Shown here piece by piece: positions 1 to 9,032 of a stretch of 59,488 nt of DNA. Position 1 is the first letter of the stretch. Every line of letters begins with the position of its first letter. The notes below the pieces were generated by a model. That model had not been told where the DNA came from, did no database searches, and saw nothing but the letters and a program-made list of their open reading frames with translations. The stretch lies in NCBI GenBank assembly GCA_030592645.1, contig JAUVIR010000009.1, positions 1-59,488 of the forward strand. The letters run 5' to 3'. This stretch comes from Candidatus Fermentibacterota bacterium. GTDB taxonomy: Bacteria; Fermentibacterota; Fermentibacteria; Fermentibacterales; JCC-6. The position numbers and the translations under genes were made by a program.

Positions 1-60
1 ATGAAGACGATATACTGTATGTGAGCCTCTTCGGTAATCCTTCATGACTTCAATATAATA

Positions 61-119
61 CCGCAGCCCCCTGAAGGCTTCGCCTAAAGGCGAGGGGTTT
101 CACCCATCCCCGAAGGGGA
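61..119. repeat. Short GC-rich double-hairpin insert
   Basis: Two small perfect hairpins lie in tandem: CGCC-TAAA-GGCG at 81-92, flanked by CCCC/GGGG runs, and TCCCC-GAA-GGGGA at 107-119. The segment sits where the middle of a C10 peptidase gene should be and carries no recognisable coding signal. It may be a small mobile palindromic element or the scar of a deletion. Confidence 0.45.
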
Positions 120-121
120 CA

Positions 122-682
122 CTAAACGCATCTTCCGACAGCCTTTATGAGAAACTTTCAGTAAACATGATGACCGCAATGCCGGCACATCTGGCGATTG
201 TGGATACAGTACCGGCAACGGTTGGTCATAACGTGATAGTCGATGGTTACAATACAGACGAATTCTATCATCTGAATTTCGGCTGGGGCGGGGCCTACAA
301 CGGCTGGTATCAGTTCCCGCTGTCAGGAATGCCGTACGGTATGAATATCATAGAGGGGGTCATACTTGATATAGGCGAAGGGCAGCAATCGATTGAGGGG
401 GAGGTAATACAGGATGAGATCCCCGCTCTGTTCCTCTCGTGTCAGACAAATCCTGTTTCTGACCATTTGCTCATCAATCTGGAGATTCTACAGAGATGTG
501 AGGTGAATGTATCTATTTACAGCATCTCAGGGCATCTTCTTGAGACGGTTGCCAACAGGGAATTCTATCCCGGTTTCTGCCAGCTTGGATGGGTTCCGGA
601 AAATACGGGGAATGGTGTATACATTCTGGCAGCATCAGGTTCATGGGGAGTTGAAACGGCAAGATTCACAATCCTGGATTAG
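122..682 (+). pseudogene. Truncated C10 (streptopain-like) peptidase with T9SS-like C-terminal domain
   Basis: The readable frame is the C-terminal half of a family C10 cysteine protease. It has the catalytic His segment (GHNVIVDGYN) followed by the YHLNFGWGG block that in the family carries the conserved Asn/Trp, and then a C-terminal beta-domain of the type IX secretion sorting kind (NPVSDHLLI start, VNVSIYSISG, GVYIL, closing ARFTILD). The propeptide and the catalytic Cys half are missing. The frame is open only from base 59, through a GC-rich hairpin segment, and an ATG at base 1 opens a seven-codon signal-peptide-like stub (MKTIYCM) that ends in TGA. I therefore read it as a decayed gene with an internal deletion. 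A start at 167 would give 171 aa, but such a product would have no catalytic Cys. Confidence 0.7.
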
Positions 683-710
683 CAGAGAAGCTGGACAGCA
701 ATCAGGTTCA

Positions 711-2066
711 TTACTGGATATCTTCCAGGAGCTTATTCAGTTCCTCCATATCTATCGAAAGCAGCCTTGCGGCAGCTTTTCTTGCCCCACCGCAGTACTC
801 CAGTGTTTCCGTTACATGATCAAGAATCTTGTCATGGAGTTTCATGGGCGTGAAATCCCCTGACATTTCGCCCGGAATAATCCTCTCACGGATATAGGGA
901 GAAAGAGAATCCTTGTTCAGTATGGAGCCGTCAGTGTTCACAACAGCACACGCAATGATGTTTTTCAGTTCCTGAACATTATCAGGATAATTGTACTGCA
1001 TGAGAAGTTCAAGCAGTTCATCTGAGAAACCGGTAATATTCCTGCCTGTCCTTTCTACTTCCTCCCTCAGAAAATACTCAGCAAGAAGCGGTATATCATC
1101 TGCTCTGTCCCTCAATGAAGGAATACGGATGGAATTCACCATAAGGTGGTAAAGAAGGTCCCTGGAGAATGATTCCCGGTATTTGGAGCTTGTCAGATCA
1201 TGTGTGGAAGCAACTATGAACCTCACATCACATCCCAGAATCTCAGTGGAATTGTTCCTGTAGAACTCGTTTGTCTGTATGACCCGCTTCAGTCTGACTT
1301 GAACGGGCAGGCTCATATTCTCAATATTATCGATGAAGAGTGTTCCGCCCGAAGCGGTTTCAAGGAAACCTGACATCTCCTTGCTCTTCCCGCTCCAGTC
1401 CCTGACCCTGCCGAACAGCTCTGACGAAAATTCCTCAGGGGAATGGGAAGCGCTGTCTACAGCGATGAAGGGTTTGCTATCCCTCGGAGACGAGTTGTGG
1501 ATCGCTTTTGCAAGCGATTCCTTGCCTGTACCCCGTTCGCCCCAGATGAACACGCTCAGATCCCCTTCCGCCATCTGTTCGGCCTGGTGAAAAAGGCGGA
1601 TAACTGCGGTATCCTGTGTAGGGAGATGTTCGAAAGCGGCAGTATTGTCCAGATCTTCTCTGGATAAAGCCTGGGGCATCCTGCTGATCGTGCTGTGGAG
1701 GGTTCCATGCTCTATGGCATTGCTAAGAACTTCCAGAAGATGTTCATCATCAACAGGTTTTGTAAGATAATCAAAAGCACCCCTCTTCATGGTTTTTACA
1801 GCAAGATCCACATCGTTCGCTCCAGTCAGTATCACAACAGGGACGTCAATTTCTTTCGTACTCATCATCCCAAGTATATCCATACCGGTGACATTGGGCA
1901 TATCGAGATCCAGCATTATCACATCAAAATGTTCTTTCTCAAGGAGTTCTTCGACCCGTCTTGAATCGTTGATCACTGTAGTTTCGAATATCTCCGTCTG
2001 CATGAGGAACACCATGAAATAATTGGTCACGGCAACATCATCGTCTACAATGAGTATTTTCTTCAA
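711..2066 (-). CDS. NtrC-type response regulator with degenerate AAA+ motifs
   Basis: 451 aa with the NtrC layout: receiver domain (1-120, acidic pocket DDD at 8-10, phospho-acceptor Asp53 in MLDLDMP, Lys in LTKP), central AAA+ domain (Walker A GERGTGKE near residue 175) and a short Fis-like HTH at the C terminus (GGARKAAARLLSI). Two motifs depart from active bacterial enhancer-binding proteins. The GAFTGA loop after ELFG is replaced by RVRDWSGK, and Walker B reads TLFIDNIENM where LFLDEIGDM is usual, so the second acidic residue is Asn. The ATG overlaps the stop of the upstream histidine kinase gene by 4 bp, so the two are coupled and form a cognate pair. Contact with sigma-54 through the normal loop is unlikely (inference). 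It may be a DNA-binding or titrating regulator. Confidence 0.85.
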   Translation of the reverse strand: MKKILIVDDDVAVTNYFMVFLMQTEIFETTVINDSRRVEELLEKEHFDVIMLDLDMPNVTGMDILGMMSTKEIDVPVVILTGANDVDLAVKTMKRGAFDYLTKPVDDEHLLEVLSNAIEHGTLHSTISRMPQALSREDLDNTAAFEHLPTQDTAVIRLFHQAEQMAEGDLSVFIWGERGTGKESLAKAIHNSSPRDSKPFIAVDSASHSPEEFSSELFGRVRDWSGKSKEMSGFLETASGGTLFIDNIENMSLPVQVRLKRVIQTNEFYRNNSTEILGCDVRFIVASTHDLTSSKYRESFSRDLLYHLMVNSIRIPSLRDRADDIPLLAEYFLREEVERTGRNITGFSDELLELLMQYNYPDNVQELKNIIACAVVNTDGSILNKDSLSPYIRERIIPGEMSGDFTPMKLHDKILDHVTETLEYCGGARKAAARLLSIDMEELNKLLEDIQ

Positions 2067-4054
2067 TTGCTCACCTTCTCTACTGCTGCATCCTCACCTG
2101 TTGGAATCCTGACCGTGAATTTAGTCCCGGCCCCAGGGATGCTGCTAACTGAAATATTCCCGCTGTGCTCCTCTGCTATCCGGAAGGCTATTGCAAGACC
2201 AAGGCCTGTACCTCCCTTTGCCCTTTTTGTTGTGAAGAACGGATCGAATATCTGTTTCTGTGTTTTCTCATCCATACCTTTTCCGTTATCCTCTATCTCT
2301 ATCACAACAATATTATCCTGATCCATGTACGTTCGGACAGTGATAAGACCTTTTTTGTCATCAGGGATCGCCTGCGCGGCATTCACTATGAGATTAATGA
2401 ATATCTGTTCGATCTTCTGCGAATTACCTGTGAATTTTGCCAGGTCATTCCCCAGTTCAAGTACTATCTCCGCGTGCTTGTGCACCTCATTTTTAACCAG
2501 CCTTGTTGTGGCTTCAAGAAGGGTATTTACATCAACAGTATCAACCAGGAGACCCTCATCTTTTCTTGCAAAGCCCCTCAGTCCTTCCACAATTCCCTTT
2601 ATGCGTTCCGAACCGTGAGCCATATCGTCAACCAGGGTCATGATATGCTCGCGGAAGAAATCGTACTTGAGGCGGGCGATCTTCAGATCCGGATGATCCT
2701 CCTGGTACGTATCAACAATGGGCAGCATATCTGTTATCGCTTGTCTGATGATCTTTATATTGCCCCTGATGAACTGATTCGGATTGTTTATCTCATGACC
2801 GATGCCGCTGACCAATTGTCCAAGTGAAGCCAGTTTATCCGCCTGCTGCAGCTGCTGTTCGTAGGTCTTCTCAAGGGTAACATCTCTGTAAAACTCAAGT
2901 ATCCCCTCGACTTCCTCCTCCTGATTGTATACGGGGAGAGTATGAACTTCCATGAACTTATCCCCATCCCTTATAGTAATAGTTATTGGAGTTTTCTCAC
3001 GCTTTATCTTACCGAGTCTGCAGTCTCTGCAAGGTGTATCACGATTGAAATAGGTTCTGTAGCATTTATCGCCAGGCTCGATATCTTCCTGATTGCTCAT
3101 GACCACATTTCTGTTCAGATCGATAAGCATTACCTCACCTGGAATTACCTTGAACATGGTCTCGAGGCGGTGCCTCGTTTCGTCCCAGCTTCTGTTGACC
3201 CTGTCCAGGTAGGAATCGGCTGTGCTGAGTTTCTGCTTTTGTTCCTCCAGGTCCTTTTCCCGCTCATTGATCTGTGCTTCAAGTTCCAGAAGCCGACTGT
3301 TCAGCCCGTCCTCTTCCTCACGTTTGAGAAGCATCCTTTCGGAAAGTTCCTTGCGCTCCAGAGCGACACTCAGCATTCTTCCTATTTCGTTGAGCATCTT
3401 CTGCTCTTCGGGAAGATGCTCGTGAGTACCGCTGATATATCCCACCCTTATCTCACCCTTATGCTCACCACTGAAAGTCAGATCTACGCTGATATAATCA
3501 TCTTCAGATGGCCTCTGACCGTATTCTTCTCCCTGAAATACGGAGTAGACAACCGCTTCATCGGGTGAACGCATGCCACGGGAAAGGTATTCCGGCAGCT
3601 TCGTGAAAAACTCCTTGATCGAGGCCGATACTTCTATCCATTCGGCAACTGTGTAGAGACAGGAGAGCTCCTTAACACGTTCTTCCTTCTCCCGGTCACT
3701 GATCATTCTCAGGGCATCTACCTGGACACCGAAGAAAAGGTAAATACCTCCATGAACGCTCTCGATATACCCGACTTTCATCGGTATGGGAGTTGATTTG
3801 TTCACCTGTGCTGCAAATAGTGCAATAACGCCCCTGGCTCCGTCATGCACTTTTTCCATGGCATTTCGGAATGACTGAAGGGATTCAAGATCAAGAATAT
3901 CTGCAAGATGCATCTCGGATGCTTCGCAGTTCGCAGGAGAACAGGTCCTTTTAAGCAGCGGGCTTACGTAGATCGTTTTCTCATTTGCGTCAGCAACCAG
4001 CAGAAAGTCAAAGCTGCTCTCAATGAGTGTATACAGGCTTTCAAGGCGGATCAT
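2063..4054 (-). CDS. PAS/GAF sensor histidine kinase
   Basis: 663 aa, with no clear membrane segment, so a cytoplasmic sensor. In order: an N-terminal PAS-like domain (about 1-110), a GAF-like region (about 130-235), a long coiled coil rich in Glu/Lys/Leu (about 240-290), a second PAS (about 295-395) with a Cys cluster (DKCYRTYF then CRDC) that could hold a metal or respond to redox, then the phospho-acceptor helix (His in GIGHEINNPN near 420) and an HATPase_c domain (N box NLIVNAAQAI, G1 EDNGKGMD, G2 GGTGLGLAI). It overlaps the downstream response regulator by 4 bp, and the pair is surely co-translated. The PAS Cys cluster suggests a redox or metal signal (inference). Confidence 0.9.
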   Translation of the reverse strand: MIRLESLYTLIESSFDFLLVADANEKTIYVSPLLKRTCSPANCEASEMHLADILDLESLQSFRNAMEKVHDGARGVIALFAAQVNKSTPIPMKVGYIESVHGGIYLFFGVQVDALRMISDREKEERVKELSCLYTVAEWIEVSASIKEFFTKLPEYLSRGMRSPDEAVVYSVFQGEEYGQRPSEDDYISVDLTFSGEHKGEIRVGYISGTHEHLPEEQKMLNEIGRMLSVALERKELSERMLLKREEEDGLNSRLLELEAQINEREKDLEEQKQKLSTADSYLDRVNRSWDETRHRLETMFKVIPGEVMLIDLNRNVVMSNQEDIEPGDKCYRTYFNRDTPCRDCRLGKIKREKTPITITIRDGDKFMEVHTLPVYNQEEEVEGILEFYRDVTLEKTYEQQLQQADKLASLGQLVSGIGHEINNPNQFIRGNIKIIRQAITDMLPIVDTYQEDHPDLKIARLKYDFFREHIMTLVDDMAHGSERIKGIVEGLRGFARKDEGLLVDTVDVNTLLEATTRLVKNEVHKHAEIVLELGNDLAKFTGNSQKIEQIFINLIVNAAQAIPDDKKGLITVRTYMDQDNIVVIEIEDNGKGMDEKTQKQIFDPFFTTKRAKGGTGLGLAIAFRIAEEHSGNISVSSIPGAGTKFTVRIPTGEDAAVEKVSN

Positions 4055-4190
4055 CAGTATTTCCCTTCAAAAAGGATAGTCGCAGATTCCTGTAATTCAG
4101 GTGATTAGATGTGGAATCGGGGCAATGCCGTCAAGAACCGGATTCACCGGAATAGATACTGCAGATAGATAATGATGCCTGACGTTCGGA

Positions 4191-4676
4191 TCAGAAAAGA
4201 TAAGAACTGGTCACTCCGATCCAAAGGCCATCGAAATTTATGATGTTGAATTTGGCCGATAAGTCTGCAGTACCGGAAAACAGGCTGAAGTCCTTGCCGA
4301 ATGAAATGTAAGCTCCCGGGTAGGTTCCAGACCAGACTGCGCTGAACCCATCATCAATAACCATGGTCGCCTCTATCGAATAGAGGGCTCCACCTGTCCC
4401 GAATCTCAGACCGAGTAATTTCAGTGAAGCTCCAAGAGTAAGAGGTACTATCGAATACTCAAAGCCCTTTGAGGAATCCGGATCAATTCCCAGCTCGCTG
4501 AACTGAAGTTCACAGTCAATATCAGCGAAGGGGAGGCCGTACCTGGCCTTAACTCCAAAGAGAAAACTGGTTTTCCACGGATCTCCCTCGTCCTGGACAG
4601 GAACGAAAGCTCCCATAGTAGGTCCGATCTCGAATGACATCAGGAAAACAAGAATTGGTAAAATAGAAAATGGCAT
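4191..4676 (-). CDS. Small outer-membrane beta-barrel-like protein
   Basis: 161 aa with a hydrophobic N terminus (MPFSILPILVFLMSFEIG) that looks like a signal peptide or its remnant. The rest alternates hydrophobic and polar residues with many Gly and aromatic residues and ends in Phe (SSYLF), as outer-membrane beta-barrels do. No family is recognised. It lies 23 bp downstream of the ABC permease gene on the same strand and may be co-transcribed with the exporter. Confidence 0.55.
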   Translation of the reverse strand: MPFSILPILVFLMSFEIGPTMGAFVPVQDEGDPWKTSFLFGVKARYGLPFADIDCELQFSELGIDPDSSKGFEYSIVPLTLGASLKLLGLRFGTGGALYSIEATMVIDDGFSAVWSGTYPGAYISFGKDFSLFSGTADLSAKFNIINFDGLWIGVTSSYLF

Positions 4677-4699
4677 AAATTACTCCAGTCTATTTGTTA

Positions 4700-5929
4700 C
4701 TATATCCTGAAAAGTATCTTTTCGCTGTTGAACATCCTCAGTGTCAAATATATCAGAATCGCTGAGAATACGATACTGGAGAGACACGCCGTTGTGATGC
4801 TGCTCCAGCTCGCGCCCTGTATGAATATTTCCTTGAGAACAAGCAGAGAATTGATGATAGGAGTTGATAGCATCCACTTTGGAGGTACATCTCCAGTCTG
4901 CATGGTTGCCATTCCCATTATCATGACAACGAAGTAAATCGGCATGATCATTCCCTGACCCTCTTTTGTATTTCTCGCGAAAGTTGATACGATGAGAACC
5001 ATGCTGGCCACAAGAACGGCCAGAGGGATGATAACGATAGCGAACTGGATTATATGAACCGTACTCATACTGTAGCTGGAGATGGCGGCACCTGATGAAC
5101 CGAACATTCCCATAAAGTATTTTGACCCGATGATAAGACCTATCACTGAACTTGCAGCTCCGACAATTGCGGCTATCATCACAGACATCATCTTGCCGAT
5201 AACTATCGAAAGCCTGCTGACCTGATTAACAAGGATCACAGCCAGGGTTCCCCTCTCCTTCTCGCCGGCAACCGTATCAAGCCCTACTTTCATGGAATTA
5301 ACAAAAAGGTAGATAATTATGAAGAAGGGAAGGAGAATACTGATTATCTTCCCTATTACACTGCCTTCCCTAGCAAGATCGTACTGCATTGGAGCTTCGT
5401 TTAAAGTGAATACTGTGAGTATCTCCTCAGATAGGTCCCGCTCAAGGATTCTCTCTCTGACTATATCTCCGTTGAGTGACGCCATTACTTCCCTGATCCT
5501 GCTATAAGCGTGCTGCGAGTAATCTGCAGTGGAATTGAAATAGACAGCTATGTCAAAAGTGCTGCACCCGGCCAGGCCTTCATGAAAATTATCCGGCATT
5601 ACCAGAAGGAGTTCCTTTTCCTTATCGGTTATCGCCTGTTTTGCAGCATCAATCTCGCTTAACTGCACTATCTCAAGTTCAGTGTTGATCGTTGATATTG
5701 CCTCTATGAAGGGACCCATAACAGTTCCGTTACCGATTCCTTCGTAAACGCAGATAGTCGATCTGAATGAGGTGATGTCAGAATCCCTGGATGCACCCAT
5801 TTTTGCCATTATCGAGTACATCACGGGAAGCATGAGAAGAGGAAGAAGCACCAGCATAGCCAGCATACGTCTGTCTGTGAATATTCGCCTCAGTTCTTTT
5901 TTCAGAATTATGATGCTGTCACTGAGCAT
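4700..5929 (-). CDS. ABC-2 type export permease, NatB-like
   Basis: 409 aa. One transmembrane helix near residue 25 follows a basic N terminus, then comes a large extracytoplasmic domain (about 50-180) and a C-terminal bundle of five to six helices with the family signature GLDTVAGEKERGTL. This is the NatB/ABC-2 permease architecture of Na+ or drug exporters. The gene overlaps the upstream ATPase gene by 11 bp, so the two make one exporter. The substrate cannot be told from sequence. The start overlaps the ATPase reading frame. Confidence 0.85.
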   Translation of the reverse strand: MLSDSIIILKKELRRIFTDRRMLAMLVLLPLLMLPVMYSIMAKMGASRDSDITSFRSTICVYEGIGNGTVMGPFIEAISTINTELEIVQLSEIDAAKQAITDKEKELLLVMPDNFHEGLAGCSTFDIAVYFNSTADYSQHAYSRIREVMASLNGDIVRERILERDLSEEILTVFTLNEAPMQYDLAREGSVIGKIISILLPFFIIIYLFVNSMKVGLDTVAGEKERGTLAVILVNQVSRLSIVIGKMMSVMIAAIVGAASSVIGLIIGSKYFMGMFGSSGAAISSYSMSTVHIIQFAIVIIPLAVLVASMVLIVSTFARNTKEGQGMIMPIYFVVMIMGMATMQTGDVPPKWMLSTPIINSLLVLKEIFIQGASWSSITTACLSSIVFSAILIYLTLRMFNSEKILFRI

Positions 5930-6695
5930 GGCTCACCTCCCCCTCCGAACCTGGAAGAATGTAACCGAAGAATACATCCTCCAGACTGTCTGAGGAACTG
6001 TTCTCAAGGATTTCCTGAAGCGAACCAATCTCTTTCAATTCACCCTCAACCAATATCCCGAATCTGTCACAAATCTTTTCCGCTACGGTCATGATGTGAG
6101 TTGATATTACGATCGTCTTTCCCGCCTGTGCATACTTCGTGAGAAAATCGGTCACCGATTTTGACGTGATCACATCGAGACCGTTGGTCGGCTCATCGAA
6201 AACGATAACCTCAGGATCATGGATAAGGCTTATGGCAATCGCAGTCTTCTGCTTCATGCCCGTGGAAAGCTTGTCTATCTTCTTATGAATGAATTCCGAC
6301 ATCTGCAGCTCGTTGAAGAGGTAATCTTTCCGCAACTGTATATCATCCTTATTCATCTTGTTGAGGGCACCAAAGTAATCCATCATGTAATCAGGGGTAA
6401 AAAATCCATCCAGTTTCATGTCCGAAGTAAGGAAGCCAATTCTGGACCTTATGGCTTTCTCATCGTCCAGCACACTGTACTGGTCGATAAATACATTGCC
6501 GCTGGTGGGTTTTATCAGGGTTGATATGCATCTAAGTGTAGTGGTTTTGCCGGCACCGTTAGGACCAAGAAGTCCGAAGATCTCACCCGGGCTGCATTCA
6601 AATGAAACATCTTTGACCGCTTCAACGGTCTCTGTGGCATGTTTTTTCCTGTTCCTGTACACTTTGCGAAGATTTTCAACCCTTAGCAATTCCAT
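5919..6695 (-). CDS. ABC transporter ATP-binding protein, NatA-like
   Basis: 258 aa ATPase with Walker A GPNGAGKTTT (about 42-51), Q-loop region, signature LSTGMKQK, Walker B VIVFDEPTNGLD and H-loop STHIM. It energises the permease encoded immediately downstream (overlapping by 11 bp). NatAB-type systems export Na+ or small amphiphiles. The exact substrate here is unknown. The upstream flank (6696-6850) holds a REP-like element and the promoter of the divergent transposase gene. Confidence 0.88.
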   Translation of the reverse strand: MELLRVENLRKVYRNRKKHATETVEAVKDVSFECSPGEIFGLLGPNGAGKTTTLRCISTLIKPTSGNVFIDQYSVLDDEKAIRSRIGFLTSDMKLDGFFTPDYMMDYFGALNKMNKDDIQLRKDYLFNELQMSEFIHKKIDKLSTGMKQKTAIAISLIHDPEVIVFDEPTNGLDVITSKSVTDFLTKYAQAGKTIVISTHIMTVAEKICDRFGILVEGELKEIGSLQEILENSSSDSLEDVFFGYILPGSEGEVSHAQ

Positions 6696-6747
6696 CTCCT
6701 TTACAAGTTAAATGCTTAACTTCGAATAGCAAAACATAACAAAATAA

Positions 6748-6787
6748 TTAGGGACGGAGGTTATTTATATTCAAATAGCGAATAATT
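6748..6787. repeat. REP-like element, copy A
   Basis: The segment reads ATTAGGGACGGAGGTTAT, then TCAAATAGCGAATAATT. Its reverse complement matches copy B (8985-9032) closely in both the ATTCGCTATTTG core and the CCTCCGTCCCTAATTA end, so the two copies lie in inverted orientation on either side of the RAYT and M48 genes. It lies just upstream of the RAYT promoter. Confidence 0.75.
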
Positions 6788-6818
6788 GCGCGTTCAACAA
6801 AGTGAGAATTCAGTGGGC

Positions 6819-6846
6819 TTGACAAACCAATCACAATTACTATACA
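6819..6846 (+). promoter_or_regulatory. Promoter of the RAYT gene
   Basis: A consensus -35 TTGACA (6819-6824) is followed after 16 bp by TATACA (6841-6846). The expected transcription start is only a few bases before the ATG at 6857, and no Shine-Dalgarno sequence is visible, so the mRNA would be leaderless or nearly so. Confidence 0.6.
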
Positions 6847-6856
6847 TATGTTTACT

Positions 6857-7573
6857 ATGGCAAGAGTAGCACGGGTAGTCGTTCCAGGTTTACCGCATCA
6901 CATTGTGCAGCGGGGAAACAGAAATCAGAGTGTTTTCTTCTCTGATTCAGATAGATTCAAATACATCTGCCTTCTCGGAAAGATTGCATGTGAGTATGAC
7001 GTTTCTTTTCTTTCCTACTGCCTTATGGATAATCATGTTCATCTGATCGCAATTCCCGAAAAAGAAGATTCACTCTCTCTATGCTTCAGAAAGGCTCATT
7101 CCATCTACTCAAGACACATCAACTCACGGTTTGACTGGCGTGGACATCTATGGCAGAATCGGTTCCACTCAAGTCCACTGGGACCTTCATATCTCTATAG
7201 TGCCATTCGTTACGTTGAGCAGAATCCTGTACGTGCAGGAATGGTTAGGAATTCCTGGGATTACAGGTGGTCCAGCGCTGCATTTCACACAGGTGACAGG
7301 GATTCTGACCTACTGGTCGACAGAAATACAAAACTGGACATATTCATAAAAGACTGGCGGGAATATTTATCAATAAATCCTGAAACTGTGCAAGTTCTTA
7401 AAATCCGTAAAGCTGCAATAAGAAATCGACCAGCTGGAAGATGCTGGTTTCTAAAAAGAATGGAGAACATTCTTGGGATTCAGGCAGAACCATTGAAACG
7501 AGGTCGTCCTCTGAAGGAGTCGGAGGCTTATTATTCGCTGTCAACGAATAAAATGCTTCCGATTCCAGACTAA
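6857..7573 (+). CDS. REP-associated tyrosine transposase (RAYT), IS200/Y1-like
   Basis: 238 aa. The N terminus (MARVARVVVPGLPHHIVQRG) is the signature of the RAYT/TnpA-REP family. The HUH motif is DNHVHLI, and the likely catalytic Tyr is in SIYSRHIN, followed by HLWQNRF and RYVEQNPVRAGMV, all family hallmarks. The family binds and cleaves REP palindromes as single strands; its members are mostly domesticated and not IS-flanked. I chose ATG 6857 over 6848 because family members start MAR and because it is closest to the inferred transcription start. The last 18 codons coincide with a REP-like hairpin (copy C), so the gene's end is made of its own target repeat. Confidence 0.92.
   Translation: MARVARVVVPGLPHHIVQRGNRNQSVFFSDSDRFKYICLLGKIACEYDVSFLSYCLMDNHVHLIAIPEKEDSLSLCFRKAHSIYSRHINSRFDWRGHLWQNRFHSSPLGPSYLYSAIRYVEQNPVRAGMVRNSWDYRWSSAAFHTGDRDSDLLVDRNTKLDIFIKDWREYLSINPETVQVLKIRKAAIRNRPAGRCWFLKRMENILGIQAEPLKRGRPLKESEAYYSLSTNKMLPIPD
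7518..7564. repeat. REP-like hairpin, copy C, inside the RAYT 3' end
   Basis: Imperfect inverted repeat: arms GAGTCGGAGGCTTATTATTCG and its partner ending CTTCCGATTC, with loop CTGTCAA. The left arm shares GGAGGCTT and TTATTCGCT with copy B. It is coding sequence of the transposase and also a potential structure recognised by it. It is followed by a small ACTGTA/TACAGT palindrome at about 7575-7600, which may help terminate transcription. Confidence 0.7.
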
Positions 7574-7597
7574 CTGTATGGCCGTAGATACCTACAG

Positions 7598-8839
7598 TCA
7601 AACATCGCTGTTATTTATAGCTTCCAGTCGATTGAGTAAAGTTGGATGTGAATAATTGAAGAATACATACAGGGGGTGTGGAGTTAGATTGCTTAGATTA
7701 TTTACATACAGTTTTTTCAGAGCATCACACGTATGCACATGATCGTATTGAACAACGGCAAATTCATCTGCCTGATACTCATTCCTTCTGCTAACGGCAT
7801 TCATAATCACCCCGAACATCGCTGAAACCGGAGAATAGAGAATTCCAAAAACGAGAAGTCCTATATGGAGTGCCGGTGTACTGATTCCAAGTGCAAGTGA
7901 AAGTAATGGACTATCGATAAACAAAGACAGTAAAAACAACATGAAGCCAGTCTGTATAACTGACAGACCAATACCGATCAGAGTGTGATTCTTCTTGTAG
8001 TGCCCTACTTCATGAGCCAGAACTGCTACGATTTCCTCGTCTGAGAGGTCATTGATCAGCGTATCATACAATACTATACGTTTCCTGGATCCCAAACCGG
8101 TAAAATACGCATCCGGTTTAGTCGACCTTTTAGAACTATTAATAATGTAGATATTATCCAGTTTAAAATCAGCTTCCCTGCTGAACGCTTCTATCTTACT
8201 CCTTAACACTCCTTCCTGCAGTGGAGTTTGTTTATTGAATAAGGGTACGATAAGATTCGAGTAGAACATTGCCATAAAAATTGTGATGATACTTATTGCG
8301 CCCCAGGCGTAGAGCCAGAAATACTCGCCAGCCCAGATAAAGAACCAGATAACCAGAGCCAGAAGCCCTCCTCCAAGAACAGCACCCTGAAGCCAGCCTT
8401 TCAGGATATCCAGAATAAACGTCATACTGGTTGTTTTGTTAAAACCAAATTGCTCCTCAATATGAAATATCCGATAATACTTGAAGGGAATTCCCAGTAT
8501 ACTGCTTCCGAACATCAGAATTCCAAAAAATATCAATGCCTGAAGAATGGGATTATGTGCAGCGGAGACCGCAAAAGTATTAACAAATGCAAAGCCATTA
8601 AGCAAGAACATAAGCAGCATAATAAGCAGATTAAATGTACTCGCTACCTGCCTGAAGTTGAATTTCACTCTCTCATAATTCTGCTGTTTGCTGTATTTCT
8701 CCTGATCATATATTCCCTTGAGAGATTCAGGCAGACTATCACTCCATCTGCTTCTGTTCAGAATATCCAGAAACCTCTCAAGCAGAAAATCAAACAGAAT
8801 TACCCCGATAATGATGTATAGCAATATCTGTGCTGTCAT
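7598..8839 (-). CDS. M48 family zinc metalloprotease, Ste24/CAAX prenyl protease type
   Basis: 413 aa integral membrane protein with about six to seven hydrophobic segments. The zinc site is HEVGH within LAHEVGHYKKNH (about residue 280), with the downstream third ligand Glu in NEYQADEFA, as in Ste24/M48A. Length fits the Ste24 family (about 400-430 aa). In bacteria such enzymes cleave membrane or unfolded proteins for envelope quality control. The gene is convergent with the RAYT gene and is enclosed by REP copies A/C and B. It is A+T-richer than the redox genes next to it. Confidence 0.9.
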   Translation of the reverse strand: MTAQILLYIIIGVILFDFLLERFLDILNRSRWSDSLPESLKGIYDQEKYSKQQNYERVKFNFRQVASTFNLLIMLLMFLLNGFAFVNTFAVSAAHNPILQALIFFGILMFGSSILGIPFKYYRIFHIEEQFGFNKTTSMTFILDILKGWLQGAVLGGGLLALVIWFFIWAGEYFWLYAWGAISIITIFMAMFYSNLIVPLFNKQTPLQEGVLRSKIEAFSREADFKLDNIYIINSSKRSTKPDAYFTGLGSRKRIVLYDTLINDLSDEEIVAVLAHEVGHYKKNHTLIGIGLSVIQTGFMLFLLSLFIDSPLLSLALGISTPALHIGLLVFGILYSPVSAMFGVIMNAVSRRNEYQADEFAVVQYDHVHTCDALKKLYVNNLSNLTPHPLYVFFNYSHPTLLNRLEAINNSDV

Positions 8840-8984
8840 CTCTCTAATACACTTTCATCTGTTATTGAGTTTTGCCACGGGACACAGTCCGCGCAGGCTC
8901 GTAGACCAGTTCTTCGAAAAAGAGAACACCCCCGCAAATATCCTGATCAATAGCCTGTATCTATGTAATCGCAGCTAAATGATA

Positions 8985-9032
8985 CGGAGGCTTTTTATTC
9001 GCTATTTGCAAATAAAAAACCTCCGTCCCTAA
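8985..9032. repeat. REP-like palindrome, copy B
   Basis: Left arm CGGAGGCTTTTTATT and right arm AATAAAAAACCTCCG surround the core CGCTATTTGC. The right flank CGTCCCTAATTA abuts the stop codon of the 9033-12698 gene. As transcribed from that gene the hairpin could act as a transcription terminator. Confidence 0.78.

Noticed and set aside
6848-7573. Calling the transposase a complete insertion sequence with terminal inverted repeats
   Set aside because: No IS-type ends or target duplications are visible; the flanking repeats are REP-like palindromes, which fits a RAYT.
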